From an uncultured Clostridia bacterium (GTDB lineage: Bacteria > Bacillota > Clostridia > UBA1212 > UBA1255), in the NCBI GenBank assembly GCA_904420095.1, contig CAJFUB010000028.1, forward strand, positions 1 through 64,000: DNA of 64,000 nucleotides, written 5' to 3'. Numbering within the stretch: position 1 is the stretch's first letter; each line of letters starts with the position of its first letter. The position numbers were made by a program, and so were the translations under genes. The notes under the pieces are model-generated. The model was not told the origin of the DNA. It did no database searches and worked only from the letters and a program-made list of their open reading frames with translations. Shown piece by piece: positions 32,019 to 42,029 of this stretch.

Positions 32019-34100
32019 ATGTTTAAAACTTATTCAATGTTGCTGGCAGGCAGGCCGCTGACCGTCGAGACGGGCAAAATGGCCCTTCTTGCGAACGGCT
32101 CGGCGCTCGTGCGTTATGGGGACACGGTTGTAATTTCTACGGCTACGGCCTCCAAGGAACCCAGAGAAGGAATCGATTTTTTCCCGCTCAGCGTGGATTA
32201 CGAGGAAAAATTATATTCCGTAGGGAAGATTCCCGGCGGCTTTATTAAGAGAGAGGGGAAACCTTCGGAAAAGGCAATTCTGACATCGCGCGTCATCGAC
32301 CGGCCGATTCGCCCCCTGTTCCCGAAGGATCTTCGCAACGATGTGGTGATTATCAACACCGTGCTGTCGGTGGATCAGGATAATTCGCCGGAGATCGCGG
32401 CAATGATCGGCACGTCCGTTGCGCTGTGCATCTCCGATATTCCGTTCGGAGGACCGATCGGCGGCATTGTGCTCGGCCTTGTGGACGGCGAGGTTGTCGT
32501 TAATCCGACGGAAGCGCAGCGGGCAAAAAGCGAAATGTACGTGACGCTCGCGGGCACAAAAGAGAAAATCACGATGATCGAGGCAGGCGCGAAGGAAGTA
32601 CCGGAAGACGTCATGCTTGGCGCGATCATTAAAGGACACGGAACGATTCGGAAAATCTGCGACTTCATCAGTGGGATCGCCGCAGAAATCGGCAAGCCGA
32701 AATTTCAATATCAGTCGTGCGAGGTTCCGCATGAGCTGTACGAGGACGTAGAAAAAATCGCGCTGGAAGAAATGCGCAGCGCTGTTCTTGCAACGGACAA
32801 AACCGTACGCGACAACAACATCGACGCTCTGACGGCAAAGGTCAAGGAAGCGCTTGCCGAAAAATATCCGGAAGCGGACGCGCAGATCGGAGAGGCGCTG
32901 TATAAGCTGGAGAAAAGCGTGGTAAGAAACTATCTGCTGAAAGAGCACCGGCGCGTGGACGGGAGAGGCCTGGAAGAGATCCGCCCGCTCAGCGCAGAGG
33001 TAGGCCTTCTGCCGAGAACGCACGGCTCGGGACTGTTCCGCAGAGGACAGACGCAGGTTCTGACGGTGGCAACACTCGGCCCGATGTCTGACATTCAGAT
33101 GCTGGACGGCATTGACAACGAAGAAACGAAACGCTACATGCATCACTATAATTTCCCCTCCTACAGCGTAGGAGAAGCGCGTACCTCCAGAGGCCCGGGA
33201 CGGCGGGAAATCGGACACGGCGCGCTGGCGGAACGGGCGCTCGAGCCGGTGATTCCTTCGGAAGAGGAATTTCCGTATGCCCTTCGCCTTGTTTCCGAAG
33301 TCCTGATGTCCAATGGCTCCACCTCACAGGGAAGCGTCTGCGGCTCCACGCTGGCGCTGATGGACGCGGGCGTACCGATTAAACGTCCCGTTGCAGGAAT
33401 TTCCGCGGGACTCGTAACAAATCCTGAGGACGAAGACGATTTCATTACCTTTATGGATATTCAGGGCATCGAAGACTTCTTCGGAGATATGGACTTTAAG
33501 GTTGCGGGCACGGAGAAGGGAATCACGGCGATTCAGGTTGACATCAAGGTAAAAGGGCTCTCTTACGAGGTGATCCGCCAGGCGTTCGAGCTGACGCGCA
33601 AGGGCAGACTGCAGATTATTAACGATATTATCTTGCCCTGCATCGACAAGCCGCGGGCAACCGTTTCGAAATACGCGCCGAAGATGTTCCAGATGAAGAT
33701 CGATCCGGATAAGATCCGCGAGGTCATCGGAACGGGCGGAAAGGTCATCAACCGGATTGTCCAGGAAACAAACGTCAAGATCGACATTAATGACGACGGC
33801 TCGATTTATATTGCGGCAGTGGATGCGGAAAATGCGGATAAGGCGATGAAGATCATAAACGGCATCGTCGGAGAGCTTGAAGTCGGAAGCGTCTTTGAAG
33901 GCAAGGTCACGAAAACGCTCCAGTTCGGCGCGTTCGTTGAGTTCCTGCCCGGCAAGGAGGGGCTTGTGCATATTTCCAAAATGGCGAAGCACCGCGTGGA
34001 AAACGTAGAAGACGTCGTAAAGGTCGGAGACGTCGTGAAGGTGAAGTTTATCGGCCTCGACAAGCAGGGGAGAATCGACCTGTCCATTAAGGACGTATAA
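32019..34100 (+). CDS. pnp: Polyribonucleotide nucleotidyltransferase
   Basis: A 693-residue PNPase of standard length. Two RNase PH domains are seen: GRPLTVETGKMALLANGSALV...PGGFIKREGKPSEKAILTSR, and VDGRGLEEIRPLSAEVGLLP...FPSYSVGEARTSRGPGRREI. A KH domain (MKIDPDKIREVIGTGGKVIN) and a C-terminal S1 domain (SVFEGKVTKTLQFGAFVEFL) follow. It degrades RNA 3-to-5 with phosphate. An open frame begins at 31935, but ATG 32019 has AAAGGAG and matches the family start (MFKTYSMLLAGRPLTVETG). Confidence 0.97.
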   Translation: MFKTYSMLLAGRPLTVETGKMALLANGSALVRYGDTVVISTATASKEPREGIDFFPLSVDYEEKLYSVGKIPGGFIKREGKPSEKAILTSRVIDRPIRPLFPKDLRNDVVIINTVLSVDQDNSPEIAAMIGTSVALCISDIPFGGPIGGIVLGLVDGEVVVNPTEAQRAKSEMYVTLAGTKEKITMIEAGAKEVPEDVMLGAIIKGHGTIRKICDFISGIAAEIGKPKFQYQSCEVPHELYEDVEKIALEEMRSAVLATDKTVRDNNIDALTAKVKEALAEKYPEADAQIGEALYKLEKSVVRNYLLKEHRRVDGRGLEEIRPLSAEVGLLPRTHGSGLFRRGQTQVLTVATLGPMSDIQMLDGIDNEETKRYMHHYNFPSYSVGEARTSRGPGRREIGHGALAERALEPVIPSEEEFPYALRLVSEVLMSNGSTSQGSVCGSTLALMDAGVPIKRPVAGISAGLVTNPEDEDDFITFMDIQGIEDFFGDMDFKVAGTEKGITAIQVDIKVKGLSYEVIRQAFELTRKGRLQIINDIILPCIDKPRATVSKYAPKMFQMKIDPDKIREVIGTGGKVINRIVQETNVKIDINDDGSIYIAAVDAENADKAMKIINGIVGELEVGSVFEGKVTKTLQFGAFVEFLPGKEGLVHISKMAKHRVENVEDVVKVGDVVKVKFIGLDKQGRIDLSIKDV

Positions 34101-34121
34101 AAGAAACATTTATCGGAAAAG

Positions 34122-34163
34122 AACGCCGCATGCCTGCCGGAAAACGGAGCATGCGGCGTTTTC
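34122..34163. terminator. Bidirectional terminator between pnp and the rhamnosidase
   Basis: AACGCCGCATGC and GCATGCGGCGTT stem, flanked by T-rich tracts on both strands, between two convergent genes. Confidence 0.85.
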
Positions 34164-34178
34164 AATATTCTCTCTTTT

Positions 34179-36707
34179 TCAGCAGCAGAAATGATGGAAT
34201 CCGCACGGAACGGTTTGTATTTTTCCGTTGAAATCAACCCGGGCGGTCGCGCCGAACGGGACTGAGACATACAGCTGCGTCTTGCCGTATTGCTTCAGCC
34301 ATTTTACCGTAATCGGCCCCAGAGGCGTCTCAACCTGCGCGTGCGCAGACAGCAGCTTGCTGGGGAAGTACGGCTTTACCGTAAATTCCTTCCATCCCGG
34401 CGCGTCGGGGCGGATTCCGCAGAGATAGGCGTAGAACCAGTAATCTACGGCGCCGTACATCGGATGATTATGGGAATTCATACCGGGATTTTTTTTCAGC
34501 TCGAAGCGCTCCCAGATCGTTGTCGCCTCGTTCTGGATCATGTATCCCAGGGAAGGATATTCTTCTCTTGTAATGAGTTCCCAGGCGCAGTCGATTTGTC
34601 CGTATTCCGTCAGTACGTCGAAGAGATAACGGGTACAGAGGTTTCCCGTGGTAATCCGGTATTGATTCGCAGCAAGGTCTCGGACGAGAACATCGACTGC
34701 TTTCGCGGCGTGCGCCTCCGGAATCAGTCCGAGCCACAGGGGGAAAACCTGACAGGCCTGCGATCCGGAGGCAACCTTGCCGGACTCTGGATCGAACCAT
34801 TTTTGCAGAAACGCTTCCCAGATCCGGTCGGCCAATTCGGAATAGCGCCGGCAATCGGCCTCCTTCCCGAGCATCCCTGCAAGCCGCAGGAGCAGTCGGC
34901 AATTGTAATAGGAATATCCGGTAGACATCAGGATTCCTGGCGTTACGGCTGAATTGGCGCCGTCCTCTCCTACGCATGCGTAAGCCGGCGCCGCCCAATC
35001 GCCGTAATAGCTGTAATGAACGATATAATTTTCGCTGTGCGCAAGCAGGCAGTCCTCCCAGGCCCGGAAGCCGTCGTAGGCTTCCCTGATAATGTCGATG
35101 TTTCCGGTGTGGAGCAGCGCTTCCAGTCCTGCGATGAGAAAGGAAGAACAGACAGGATCGGCCGGCCGGGCGCCCACGACGAAGGGCGCGGTACATGTGA
35201 TCGATCCGTCCGGCTCCTGAACGTCGAGCAGATCGCGGATCACCTTGGGAAACAGCCTGCCGATATCGAACTGATACGGCGTCGACTCGAACCGGACGGT
35301 AGCGTCATTCATCCAGCCCATCCGTTCATCGCGCTGCGGACAGTCGGTCAGGATTCCGTGAAGATTTGATTTCTCACAAAACACCGCGTTCCTGTGAATC
35401 TGGTTGACGAGCGCGCTTCCGCAGGTAAAATAGCTGTGCGGCTTTTCAATATCGGTGTAAACGGAATATGCCGTCACATCCTCCGGCGTCAGCGGCTCCG
35501 CGTAACCGGTAATCCGTGCGTATCGAAAGCCGTGGTACGTAAAATCCGGTTCCCAGACGGGACGCCCCGTTTCCAAACCGGAGCAGAAATAAGTATCTGC
35601 GGCTTTGGCCTGACGGAGCGGCTCGGTGAAAAGGTCTCCGTCTTCTTTCAGAAGCTCCGCATAAGAAATCGTGATTTCCTGTCCCGGCCGTGTCCGTTCG
35701 GGCAGGCGCAGCGCGGCAAAGCCGGCCATGTTCTGGCCGAAATCCACAAGATACGTGTCCTCCCGCAGCAGCAGTACAGAAAGCGGTCGCCACGATTCTT
35801 TCCTCCGGATCGGCTCTAAAGACTGTGCGCACATTTTACCGCCCGGGGCCGCGGCCATCCGCACGGGACGCGGCGGCGAAAGCGGAATGCGCGCGTCATA
35901 GACGCAGCCGTCGTACAGATTATTTGAAAGCAGCGGTCCGTGGGACCACTGCCAGGCCGCATCCGTCGTCATACGGCGGGACCATACGCCGGAGCATTTT
36001 ACATACAGCATGGCGGACAGCTGCGGCATGCCTTCAAAGCGCATCCTGCGCGCACCGAGATGCATTTGGATAAATGCGCTGTCCAGACGCCGCCACCCCT
36101 CTCCCACACAGACCGAAACGGTATTGCGGCCCGCCTTTAAATAAGCGGACAGCTCCGGCAGAACGGCGTAATAGCAGGTTTTCGAGTAATCGGAATATGC
36201 CGGGTCGAGCAGAGAAGCGTCAACCGCGCTCCCATTCAGAAAAACTTTATGGTAGCCAAGCCCGCAGATCAGCAGATAAGCATCCTCGGGCGCTTCGTCC
36301 AGCAGAAAATCTCTGGTAAAATATACCGCTTTTCTGGGCGCGTCCTCCGATGCGGCGATCCAATCCGCATCCCAGCGCTCAATTTGCCCGGCATAGAAGA
36401 AGTCCTCCGCGGGCAGGCTTTCCCGGCCCGTCTGATCTTTGATGCGAAGCTTGATGCAGATCCGTTCGCCGACGGGAAGCGGCGGGCCGGCATAGCGGGC
36501 GGACTGCTCGGAAGAGACGGTCCAGCCCGAATTCCAAAGCAGCCGGTCTCCTGCGGAAACCTGGATCTGGTAAGCGCTTTGCGATTTGGCGATTTTATCC
36601 GGTAAAACGGCCCAGCCGATCAGCGGCGCCGCGGAGGCAGAGATCCGCATCCGGGCGTCGCCCCGGAGCGCACCGCAGTCTATTCTGATTCCGTATGGTC
36701 TGAACAT
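34179..36707 (-). CDS. GH78 alpha-L-rhamnosidase
   Basis: An 842-residue enzyme with the multi-domain GH78 layout: N-terminal beta domains (GWTVSSEQSARYAG, KAVYFTRDFLLDEAPEDAYL), a carbohydrate-binding part, then the alpha/alpha barrel with TDCPQRDERMGWMNDA, YYGDWAAP and a C-terminal beta sandwich (FTVKPYFPSKLLSAHAQV). It removes terminal alpha-L-rhamnose from plant glycans or flavonoids. No signal peptide, so cytoplasmic. AGGAGG precedes the ATG. It is 13 nt downstream of a sugar isomerase gene and shares its promoter. Confidence 0.9.
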   Translation of the reverse strand: MFRPYGIRIDCGALRGDARMRISASAAPLIGWAVLPDKIAKSQSAYQIQVSAGDRLLWNSGWTVSSEQSARYAGPPLPVGERICIKLRIKDQTGRESLPAEDFFYAGQIERWDADWIAASEDAPRKAVYFTRDFLLDEAPEDAYLLICGLGYHKVFLNGSAVDASLLDPAYSDYSKTCYYAVLPELSAYLKAGRNTVSVCVGEGWRRLDSAFIQMHLGARRMRFEGMPQLSAMLYVKCSGVWSRRMTTDAAWQWSHGPLLSNNLYDGCVYDARIPLSPPRPVRMAAAPGGKMCAQSLEPIRRKESWRPLSVLLLREDTYLVDFGQNMAGFAALRLPERTRPGQEITISYAELLKEDGDLFTEPLRQAKAADTYFCSGLETGRPVWEPDFTYHGFRYARITGYAEPLTPEDVTAYSVYTDIEKPHSYFTCGSALVNQIHRNAVFCEKSNLHGILTDCPQRDERMGWMNDATVRFESTPYQFDIGRLFPKVIRDLLDVQEPDGSITCTAPFVVGARPADPVCSSFLIAGLEALLHTGNIDIIREAYDGFRAWEDCLLAHSENYIVHYSYYGDWAAPAYACVGEDGANSAVTPGILMSTGYSYYNCRLLLRLAGMLGKEADCRRYSELADRIWEAFLQKWFDPESGKVASGSQACQVFPLWLGLIPEAHAAKAVDVLVRDLAANQYRITTGNLCTRYLFDVLTEYGQIDCAWELITREEYPSLGYMIQNEATTIWERFELKKNPGMNSHNHPMYGAVDYWFYAYLCGIRPDAPGWKEFTVKPYFPSKLLSAHAQVETPLGPITVKWLKQYGKTQLYVSVPFGATARVDFNGKIQTVPCGFHHFCC

Positions 36708-36720
36708 CTGCGGACCTCCT

Positions 36721-37704
36721 TTACGGCTCGAGCCACCCGAACATCAGACGGCGGAGGAGCTCGTTGGAGGCGACGGCATCGTTACGGTCCAGGATTTCCT
36801 GCATTTGCTGCGAATCGATTCTTTCTGTAATTTTTTCAAATGTCTGCATCCATTTTACGGTCTGTGCAACGGCGTCGCGGCTGTTTTCCCGGTACGGATA
36901 CTGATCGGTCGAAATGTATCCGCTGTATCCGAGCTTTCGGAGCCAGTAAAACAGTTCAATAAACTCTATCGTATGAACGGAGCCTGCGATCATATCGTCG
37001 TCCCAAAGCCTCCAGTTGTCGTTCATATGGAAATGGAACAGCCTGCCGCGCGACATCGCGGCACAGGCGGCCTCCGAAACGTTTTCGTATGCCTCCAGAG
37101 AATGGCCGACGTCGATCGTTACGCCCATGTTCTTCGCGCCGGATTCGGCGATGAGCGTAAGCGCTGCCCATACGTTTGGCAGGAAACAATGATTCCGCGG
37201 TTCCTTCGGCTTGTATTCCAGTGAAATTTTTTGGTCCGGTATGCGCGCGCAGCATTCTCCGAGTCCGTCCGCCAGCCATCTTGCGGCGTCGGTGTAATCA
37301 GCCTGCAGCGGATAGTCGTATCCGTCCTGACCGTTCCACAGGCTGAGCATCGGGCAGCCGATTTCCCGCGCAAGCTCCGCCATCCTTACCGTTTCTTCCA
37401 CAGCCGCCTTCCGAACCTTTGCGTCCGGAGCCGTAAACGCGCCTTTAGACCAGATCGGCGTTCCGAAGTGATCTGGAATAATGGCCACGGCTCGGAAGCC
37501 GTACTGCTTTTGCAGCTCGGCGATCTGATGAACCGTTTTATCGGACAAATGCCAATTTCCGATGTATTCTATGCCTGTCACTCCGGGAATCGAAGCGACG
37601 CGTTCAAAGAGCTCCGGGAGCTCAAACGGCCTGCCGTAGCCGCAGGTCATGTACCGGTCGGAGCATTGCCCGACATTTCCTAAAATGACCGAATACTGAA
37701 ACAT
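36721..37704 (-). CDS. Sugar phosphate isomerase/epimerase-family TIM-barrel protein
   Basis: A 327-residue AP-endonuclease-2-like barrel. Metal-site features include IPGVTGIEYIGNWHLSD, ISLEYKPKEPR, MGVTIDVGHSLEAYE, RLFHFHMNDNWRLWDDD and GYISTDQYPYRE. The family includes xylose, rhamnose and inosose isomerases/epimerases. Given the co-transcribed rhamnosidase, L-rhamnose or a related deoxy sugar is a fair guess. ATG 37704 has GGAGGGAATTT upstream and matches homologues; the frame open to 37917 is not coding. Confidence 0.75.
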   Translation of the reverse strand: MFQYSVILGNVGQCSDRYMTCGYGRPFELPELFERVASIPGVTGIEYIGNWHLSDKTVHQIAELQKQYGFRAVAIIPDHFGTPIWSKGAFTAPDAKVRKAAVEETVRMAELAREIGCPMLSLWNGQDGYDYPLQADYTDAARWLADGLGECCARIPDQKISLEYKPKEPRNHCFLPNVWAALTLIAESGAKNMGVTIDVGHSLEAYENVSEAACAAMSRGRLFHFHMNDNWRLWDDDMIAGSVHTIEFIELFYWLRKLGYSGYISTDQYPYRENSRDAVAQTVKWMQTFEKITERIDSQQMQEILDRNDAVASNELLRRLMFGWLEP

Positions 37705-37828
37705 AAATTCCCTCCTGCAAAATGAGTCGATCCGCGGCGCTTTTCCTTCCTCTTTCCTGCTCCGGCCAGAAGCGGAAAAAAGAACCGTACACCGCATCCG
37801 CATATTTTTAACGATTTCATCCGGTGTC

Positions 37829-37857
37829 ATCATATCGTATTCCGGCAAATTCTGCAA
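37829..37857 (-). promoter_or_regulatory. Promoter of the isomerase-rhamnosidase operon
   Basis: Minus-strand TTGCAG (37852-37857), 17-nt spacer, TATGAT (37829-37834), giving a leader of about 115 nt. Confidence 0.6.
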
Positions 37858-38026
37858 TGCAGATTTGCAAGGTTTTATGAAAATCTGCCGACCGTCTGTT
37901 GACTGGTTTTTCACCATAAATCATATACGGTGAGGCTCTGCTTCGCTCGTATCTTGCAAGCATCCCCGGCTGCCCAATTTCTGCAGCAATCGGGAAACTG
38001 TGAATATATTTTGGATGGATCACATA

Positions 38027-38275
38027 ATGGAAAAGTACATTTATAACGAGCAAAACGGTCTGCGGCATGCGCTGTGGGGCGACTATTACATTTCTTGCTT
38101 GAATTACCCGCCGAAAAAGAGGCAAGGCATATCAGCGCATGGGACAGCGGCATTTGCGGTATCGCTTCAATGCTTTCTCGTTTATCGCAGTAAGCTGATC
38201 GCACATGGCAGATACACGGATGCTGCAGGCGGGGGTTATGATAAATTTTGCAGAATGAGCCTGCAACGCTTTCAA
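38027..38275 (+). pseudogene. Decayed tnpV transposon gene
   Basis: From ATG 38027 the frame reads MEKYIYNEQNGLRHALWGDYY, like the N-terminus of TnpV proteins carried on clostridial Tn4451/CTn-type transposons. A frame change then gives GQRHLRYRF, the remains of WGQRHLRYLKQHR, and later fragments (SKLIAHGR, ADTR) in a third frame. At least two frameshifts, so it is a relic. It marks a past transposon at this spot. Confidence 0.55.
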
Positions 38276-38414
38276 CTGCAGCATACAAGGTTTATATATG
38301 CCCCTTATATACTGCGCTCTTAAACTACCATTATTATGGGGCGTTTTCCCGAAAAATCGTTGCAGCTTTGCATTTTTGCTGAAACAGTATTTTCGTCTTT
38401 CACAGCAGGGCTCT

Positions 38415-38442
38415 TTGCTTTTCAGGATCGGCATGATATAAT
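38415..38442 (+). promoter_or_regulatory. Promoter of the lipoprotein gene at 38594
   Basis: TTGCTT (38415-38420), 16-nt spacer, TATAAT (38437-38442); leader of about 145 nt. The rest of 38276-38593 holds nothing I can identify. Confidence 0.45.
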
Positions 38443-38593
38443 GATCAAGCTAAACGACGCTGTATGCTGTATAAGGAAAGGCTTTATTACGAGGGGATTC
38501 TTTCCTTTTCTGTCTAGGCTTTGCTTGGCAATAACCCGAGTTTGCGTTTTGTGTACTTCGGATACGCATATTCTTTATTAGGAGGTATCTGCG

Positions 38594-39913
38594 GTGAGAA
38601 AACTCTTGCATTATTTGATACTGATAACGATATTATCCGGAATATTGCTCGCCGGTTGTAATCAGGAACCCGCTCAAGAGACAACAGGCGATATGGAGAA
38701 TAACGGGCCGTATGCGGATATTGAAGACGGTTTAGTCGGAGAAACGAAGGCGCTTGCGCAACAAATGGCTGAATTTGCCGAGAGTGAAGAAATTATGCTA
38801 TATACAACCGATGCCGACATTGCTGAAAACATCTCTGCATTTGCTTCTGCGGTACTTCAATGCAATGAGCCGCTCAGTGCGACAAGATATATTGTTGACA
38901 GAAACAGTATCAGCCAAAACCCATCCGGCGGAGCGATGTCGCATGAGGAAATTCTTTCGTACTGCGCCCAGTTATATCCTTCTATGATTAACCAGCGCAG
39001 TAGCGTTGCCGCTATGACCGCAGCATCTATACTCAATATAGAAACGGCATATCCATTGCCCGCAGATTTTACTGGTATTCAAATCATTGAATTACGCTAC
39101 ACGCCAGATGTTGGAGTTTTTGCCGTTTATACGGAAACCGAAAACGGAACCGTGCAATGCGAGGTGTCGCCCTTGCTGGGAAAAATTGAAGAGAATGATA
39201 GCTTTGTTAATATTGCTTCATCCGGGAACATTGGAATATCATTTCAAAGCGATGTATCGAACTGCGATCCTACAGTATCCTGCTCAATACTTGAATGCGA
39301 AAGGAACCGTGATGCCAATATCTTTTCTTCGGAAAATCCGGAGGTTGCTATTGCGCAGGCTACCGTCCGTCTGGTTGGTAAACGTGCAAGCATCGCTTCT
39401 TTAGGAATAATAGATGGCTTGGAAGCATTATCCGAATATTGTCTTTCCTGCCAATACACGAATAATGCTCCGACAAGTGCTATAATATATCCTACTGATA
39501 ATTTGCATGAGCTTTATGGTCTTGACAAAAGTTTAGTGGACGATAATACGCCTTTCAAGGAAAACCTTGTACTGATTTGCCCCCATTATTTATGCGGACG
39601 CTTTGGAAACGTAGAAATGCTGGCATCGCAATCTATAATGGGAGTAACCACTTCATTTCAAACGGACAGAAGCATCGAGTCCGCTGTTGTTTGGCTGATA
39701 TATGAAGATGAGAATGATATTTCTGCCGGTATGGTATCAATTCTTCCCGTCTCAAGTGATTGTGTGCTGGTACATGCTGCTCCGCTATGGAATTTGCCGG
39801 TAGCAGCTGAGGTCCTTGCTTTTTACGAAACAGGAGAACCGATTAACAAGTATTACAAAGCGATGAACAATTGGCTCGCAAGTGGGGAATATGTTGAAAT
39901 CCAACAAAAATAA
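38594..39913 (+). CDS. Lipoprotein of unknown function
   Basis: A 439-residue protein with signal peptide and lipobox LLAGC (Cys22), then a long soluble domain I do not recognise. It is acidic, with many Ile/Ser and three spaced Cys pairs, and no catalytic motif stands out. GTG 38594 is 8 nt after AGGAGG, a strong start. It is transcribed alone within a decayed stretch, so it may be an accessory gene. Confidence 0.75.
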   Translation: MRKLLHYLILITILSGILLAGCNQEPAQETTGDMENNGPYADIEDGLVGETKALAQQMAEFAESEEIMLYTTDADIAENISAFASAVLQCNEPLSATRYIVDRNSISQNPSGGAMSHEEILSYCAQLYPSMINQRSSVAAMTAASILNIETAYPLPADFTGIQIIELRYTPDVGVFAVYTETENGTVQCEVSPLLGKIEENDSFVNIASSGNIGISFQSDVSNCDPTVSCSILECERNRDANIFSSENPEVAIAQATVRLVGKRASIASLGIIDGLEALSEYCLSCQYTNNAPTSAIIYPTDNLHELYGLDKSLVDDNTPFKENLVLICPHYLCGRFGNVEMLASQSIMGVTTSFQTDRSIESAVVWLIYEDENDISAGMVSILPVSSDCVLVHAAPLWNLPVAAEVLAFYETGEPINKYYKAMNNWLASGEYVEIQQK

Positions 39914-40532
39914 TGTAACGCAGCCGATGCTGCAGTCAGGCCCTTTGTAACAGTATGGCCGAAAAATTTTGTCACGCGCTCTGAGCCTGATAAGGCGTTT
40001 GATCCCTGCCGAAACGATGAGGACGCACGTGATTCTACGCGACAGATGCAAATTCTTTTGCAGCCTGATAGAGTGCGTCTTTCTTCAGGGCATTGATTAT
40101 CGTTCCGTTGGCGCGCCGCCATATGGGCCCGGCATTCTTCATGCGGCTGGCTGCACCACTTTGAAATACCGGCTTTTGAGACGGCGGCACTTTTGTAAGC
40201 GCCCCTCTTCCTTAGGAAGACGGACAAGCTTCTTTTTTACTCCGGCGTGTGATTCTGAGGTATCTTATTAGCCGCTTTCGTATAGCGCTTCAATCTACGC
40301 TCGTTCCACAAGAGCAGCGAAGAGGACTGCGCCGCGGGGCTACTGGACAAGGCGGTCTGCGGAGAATAAAAAGCTGCCCTTGCTTCGGCTCGTAAGGGCA
40401 AAAACAAGGGCAAACAAATAAGGCTTGAACTGAAAACAGGTGTGAGGCCTTGAAAAACAATGACTTTTAAGGATTGGATTTACGGTGCTTTTATTTCCTG
40501 TTTTCCTTGATTGCCGCTGATGCGGCTGTGCG
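39914..40532. other. Non-coding or decayed stretch
   Basis: About 620 bp with only short, shadow-like frames on both strands. One minus-strand stretch near 40215-40310 reads AQSSSLLLWNERRLKRYTKA before a stop and looks protein-like, but I could not place it. It probably contains remains of the same mobile element as the tnpV relic. Confidence 0.5.
40365..40401 (-). terminator. Possible terminator downstream of ypeB
   Basis: On the minus strand TGCCCTT and AAGGGCA form a stem followed by GCTTTTTATT, about 130 nt past the ypeB stop. Confidence 0.45.
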
Positions 40533-41921
40533 TTAAACGGTAAGAATTCCGTTTTCGCTTTCAAGAATCAGCAGTACGTCGCTCTCTACGCCTGTATCCG
40601 CGTCGATATAGACGAGAACAGGGTGTCCAAGCGCAGTACACTTAAATTCATACGCGTGATATTCTCCGCCGTACTCGTTCGGGACAACGACCTCCCGCAT
40701 CGATTCCACAGTCAGATTAGGACTCAGCACGGCTCTGGCATCTGCCGCCGAGATGGAGGCCGGCTTGACGCGTCCTGCCTCTGTACTGTGGCAGGCAAGA
40801 TAGCCGTGTCCCTCAAAGCCCACGGGCGAGCCGTTGTCCAGCGCGATTTTAACCTTTACCATGTCCGGATAATATAAAATGCCGTCCTTTTCATACGAAT
40901 AATTTACGGTAATATAGCCGTTTTCAATCGTATAATAAGAAGGCGTCATCGAATCCAGACCGATCGACTGAAGAAAGCTTCTGCCCGCTTCGATGCCCTG
41001 CTCCGCAGAAAGATTTGCGCTTTCGCTTGGACGCGATATGATCAGGGAATAGAGCAGGCCGCCGGTTTTTGTAACATCAAGATGCGCGCTGGCGTTTCCA
41101 TAGCTGAGCGTAAAGCAGAACGTATCGATGTTATGGTATGAGTTTTCGCCGCAGTCCTGCGATCCCACCTCGCTTGCCTGGCAGCCGCAGATCTGCGCAA
41201 ACAGCTGCACCGCTTTTTCCCGGCACGCTTCCAGGCTCAGCGGCGTTCCCGTAAGGCCTTTCGGCTCGATGCTTGTCATATGCTCCGAAAACGGGCCATC
41301 GTAAATCAGCGTAGGATATTCGGAAAACGGGTCGCTGAGCTTGCTGAGCGTGGAATATTTCGACTGCAGCGAGCTGTTGTCGAGTATTTTACTGCTGTCG
41401 GCGGAAATATTTGCCCAGGAATATGATTTCTGCGACAAATCGTCTGCAAGCGTGTATAAGCCGCCGGAAAGATCCTGTGCGTAGCCGTACAGATCTGCAA
41501 GCGTTTCATATTCATCGGCATTCAGCGCGCCGCCGTTTACGGCTCTGCGGCTCCAGGTTTTGGCGATATCCCCGAGCTGCACGAGATAACCGGAAATTTT
41601 TCCTACGAGACGCTGGTCGATCGGAAGGGACGCAAGACACGACTCCGCCTGTGCGGAACACTTGGATGCTTCCTCCAGCATTGCAGACATCGTCCCGGGT
41701 GTGCTCGTAGACAAGGCCTTCAGCAGATAGTTTTCTGCGGAACTGACATAATCTGCCAGATCCGTAAACGTGCGGTGATACTGGTTCTCCAGCACACGCT
41801 CCGCCCGCTCGGCTCTGATGTTATTATAAACGCCGTATACCGCAAGACCGATTAATGTAAAACAAATCAGTACGGTCGCTACGATATGACTGACAGATAT
41901 ATTTTTATTAGACTTTTCCAT
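40533..41921 (-). CDS. ypeB: Spore germination protein YpeB
   Basis: A 462-residue protein with an N-terminal membrane helix (IVATVLICFTLIGLAVYGVY), a helical region (YHRTFTDLADYVSSAENYLL, LNADEYETLADLYGYAQDLS) and C-terminal PepSY-like repeats (CREKAVQLFAQICGCQA; VEPKGLTG). YpeB is deposited in the spore inner membrane and stabilises the cortex-lytic enzyme SleB. AAAGGA precedes the ATG. SleB is usually the next gene but is not here, so it must lie elsewhere. Expression from a forespore promoter is expected, but none was fixed in the 100-bp gap. Confidence 0.88.
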   Translation of the reverse strand: MEKSNKNISVSHIVATVLICFTLIGLAVYGVYNNIRAERAERVLENQYHRTFTDLADYVSSAENYLLKALSTSTPGTMSAMLEEASKCSAQAESCLASLPIDQRLVGKISGYLVQLGDIAKTWSRRAVNGGALNADEYETLADLYGYAQDLSGGLYTLADDLSQKSYSWANISADSSKILDNSSLQSKYSTLSKLSDPFSEYPTLIYDGPFSEHMTSIEPKGLTGTPLSLEACREKAVQLFAQICGCQASEVGSQDCGENSYHNIDTFCFTLSYGNASAHLDVTKTGGLLYSLIISRPSESANLSAEQGIEAGRSFLQSIGLDSMTPSYYTIENGYITVNYSYEKDGILYYPDMVKVKIALDNGSPVGFEGHGYLACHSTEAGRVKPASISAADARAVLSPNLTVESMREVVVPNEYGGEYHAYEFKCTALGHPVLVYIDADTGVESDVLLILESENGILTV

Positions 41922-41969
41922 ATCAGTAAAATCCTTTCAAAAATTTTTACGCGTTTATTCTGCGCCAAA

Positions 41970-41998
41970 TTGACAATTAATATGTATGAAGCTATAAT
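41970..41998 (+). promoter_or_regulatory. Consensus promoter of the glycerophosphodiesterase gene
   Basis: TTGACA (41970-41975), 17-nt spacer, TATAAT (41993-41998): a perfect vegetative promoter 30 nt before the start codon. Confidence 0.85.
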
Positions 41999-42029
41999 AC
42001 GAAAATAAAAACAAAGGAGATGCAGTTTT

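Noticed and set aside
37705-37917. N-terminal extension of the isomerase
   Set aside because: It contains the promoter and leader; homologues begin at MFQYSVILGNVGQ, with GGAGGG just before ATG 37704.
38336-38581. 81-codon plus-strand frame before the lipoprotein
   Set aside because: It contains a better promoter, has no ribosome site and shows no protein-like pattern.
39853-40271. Two opposite 100-124 codon frames in the 620-bp gap
   Set aside because: Low-complexity, Cys/Ser/Arg-rich translations without ribosome sites; more likely decayed DNA.
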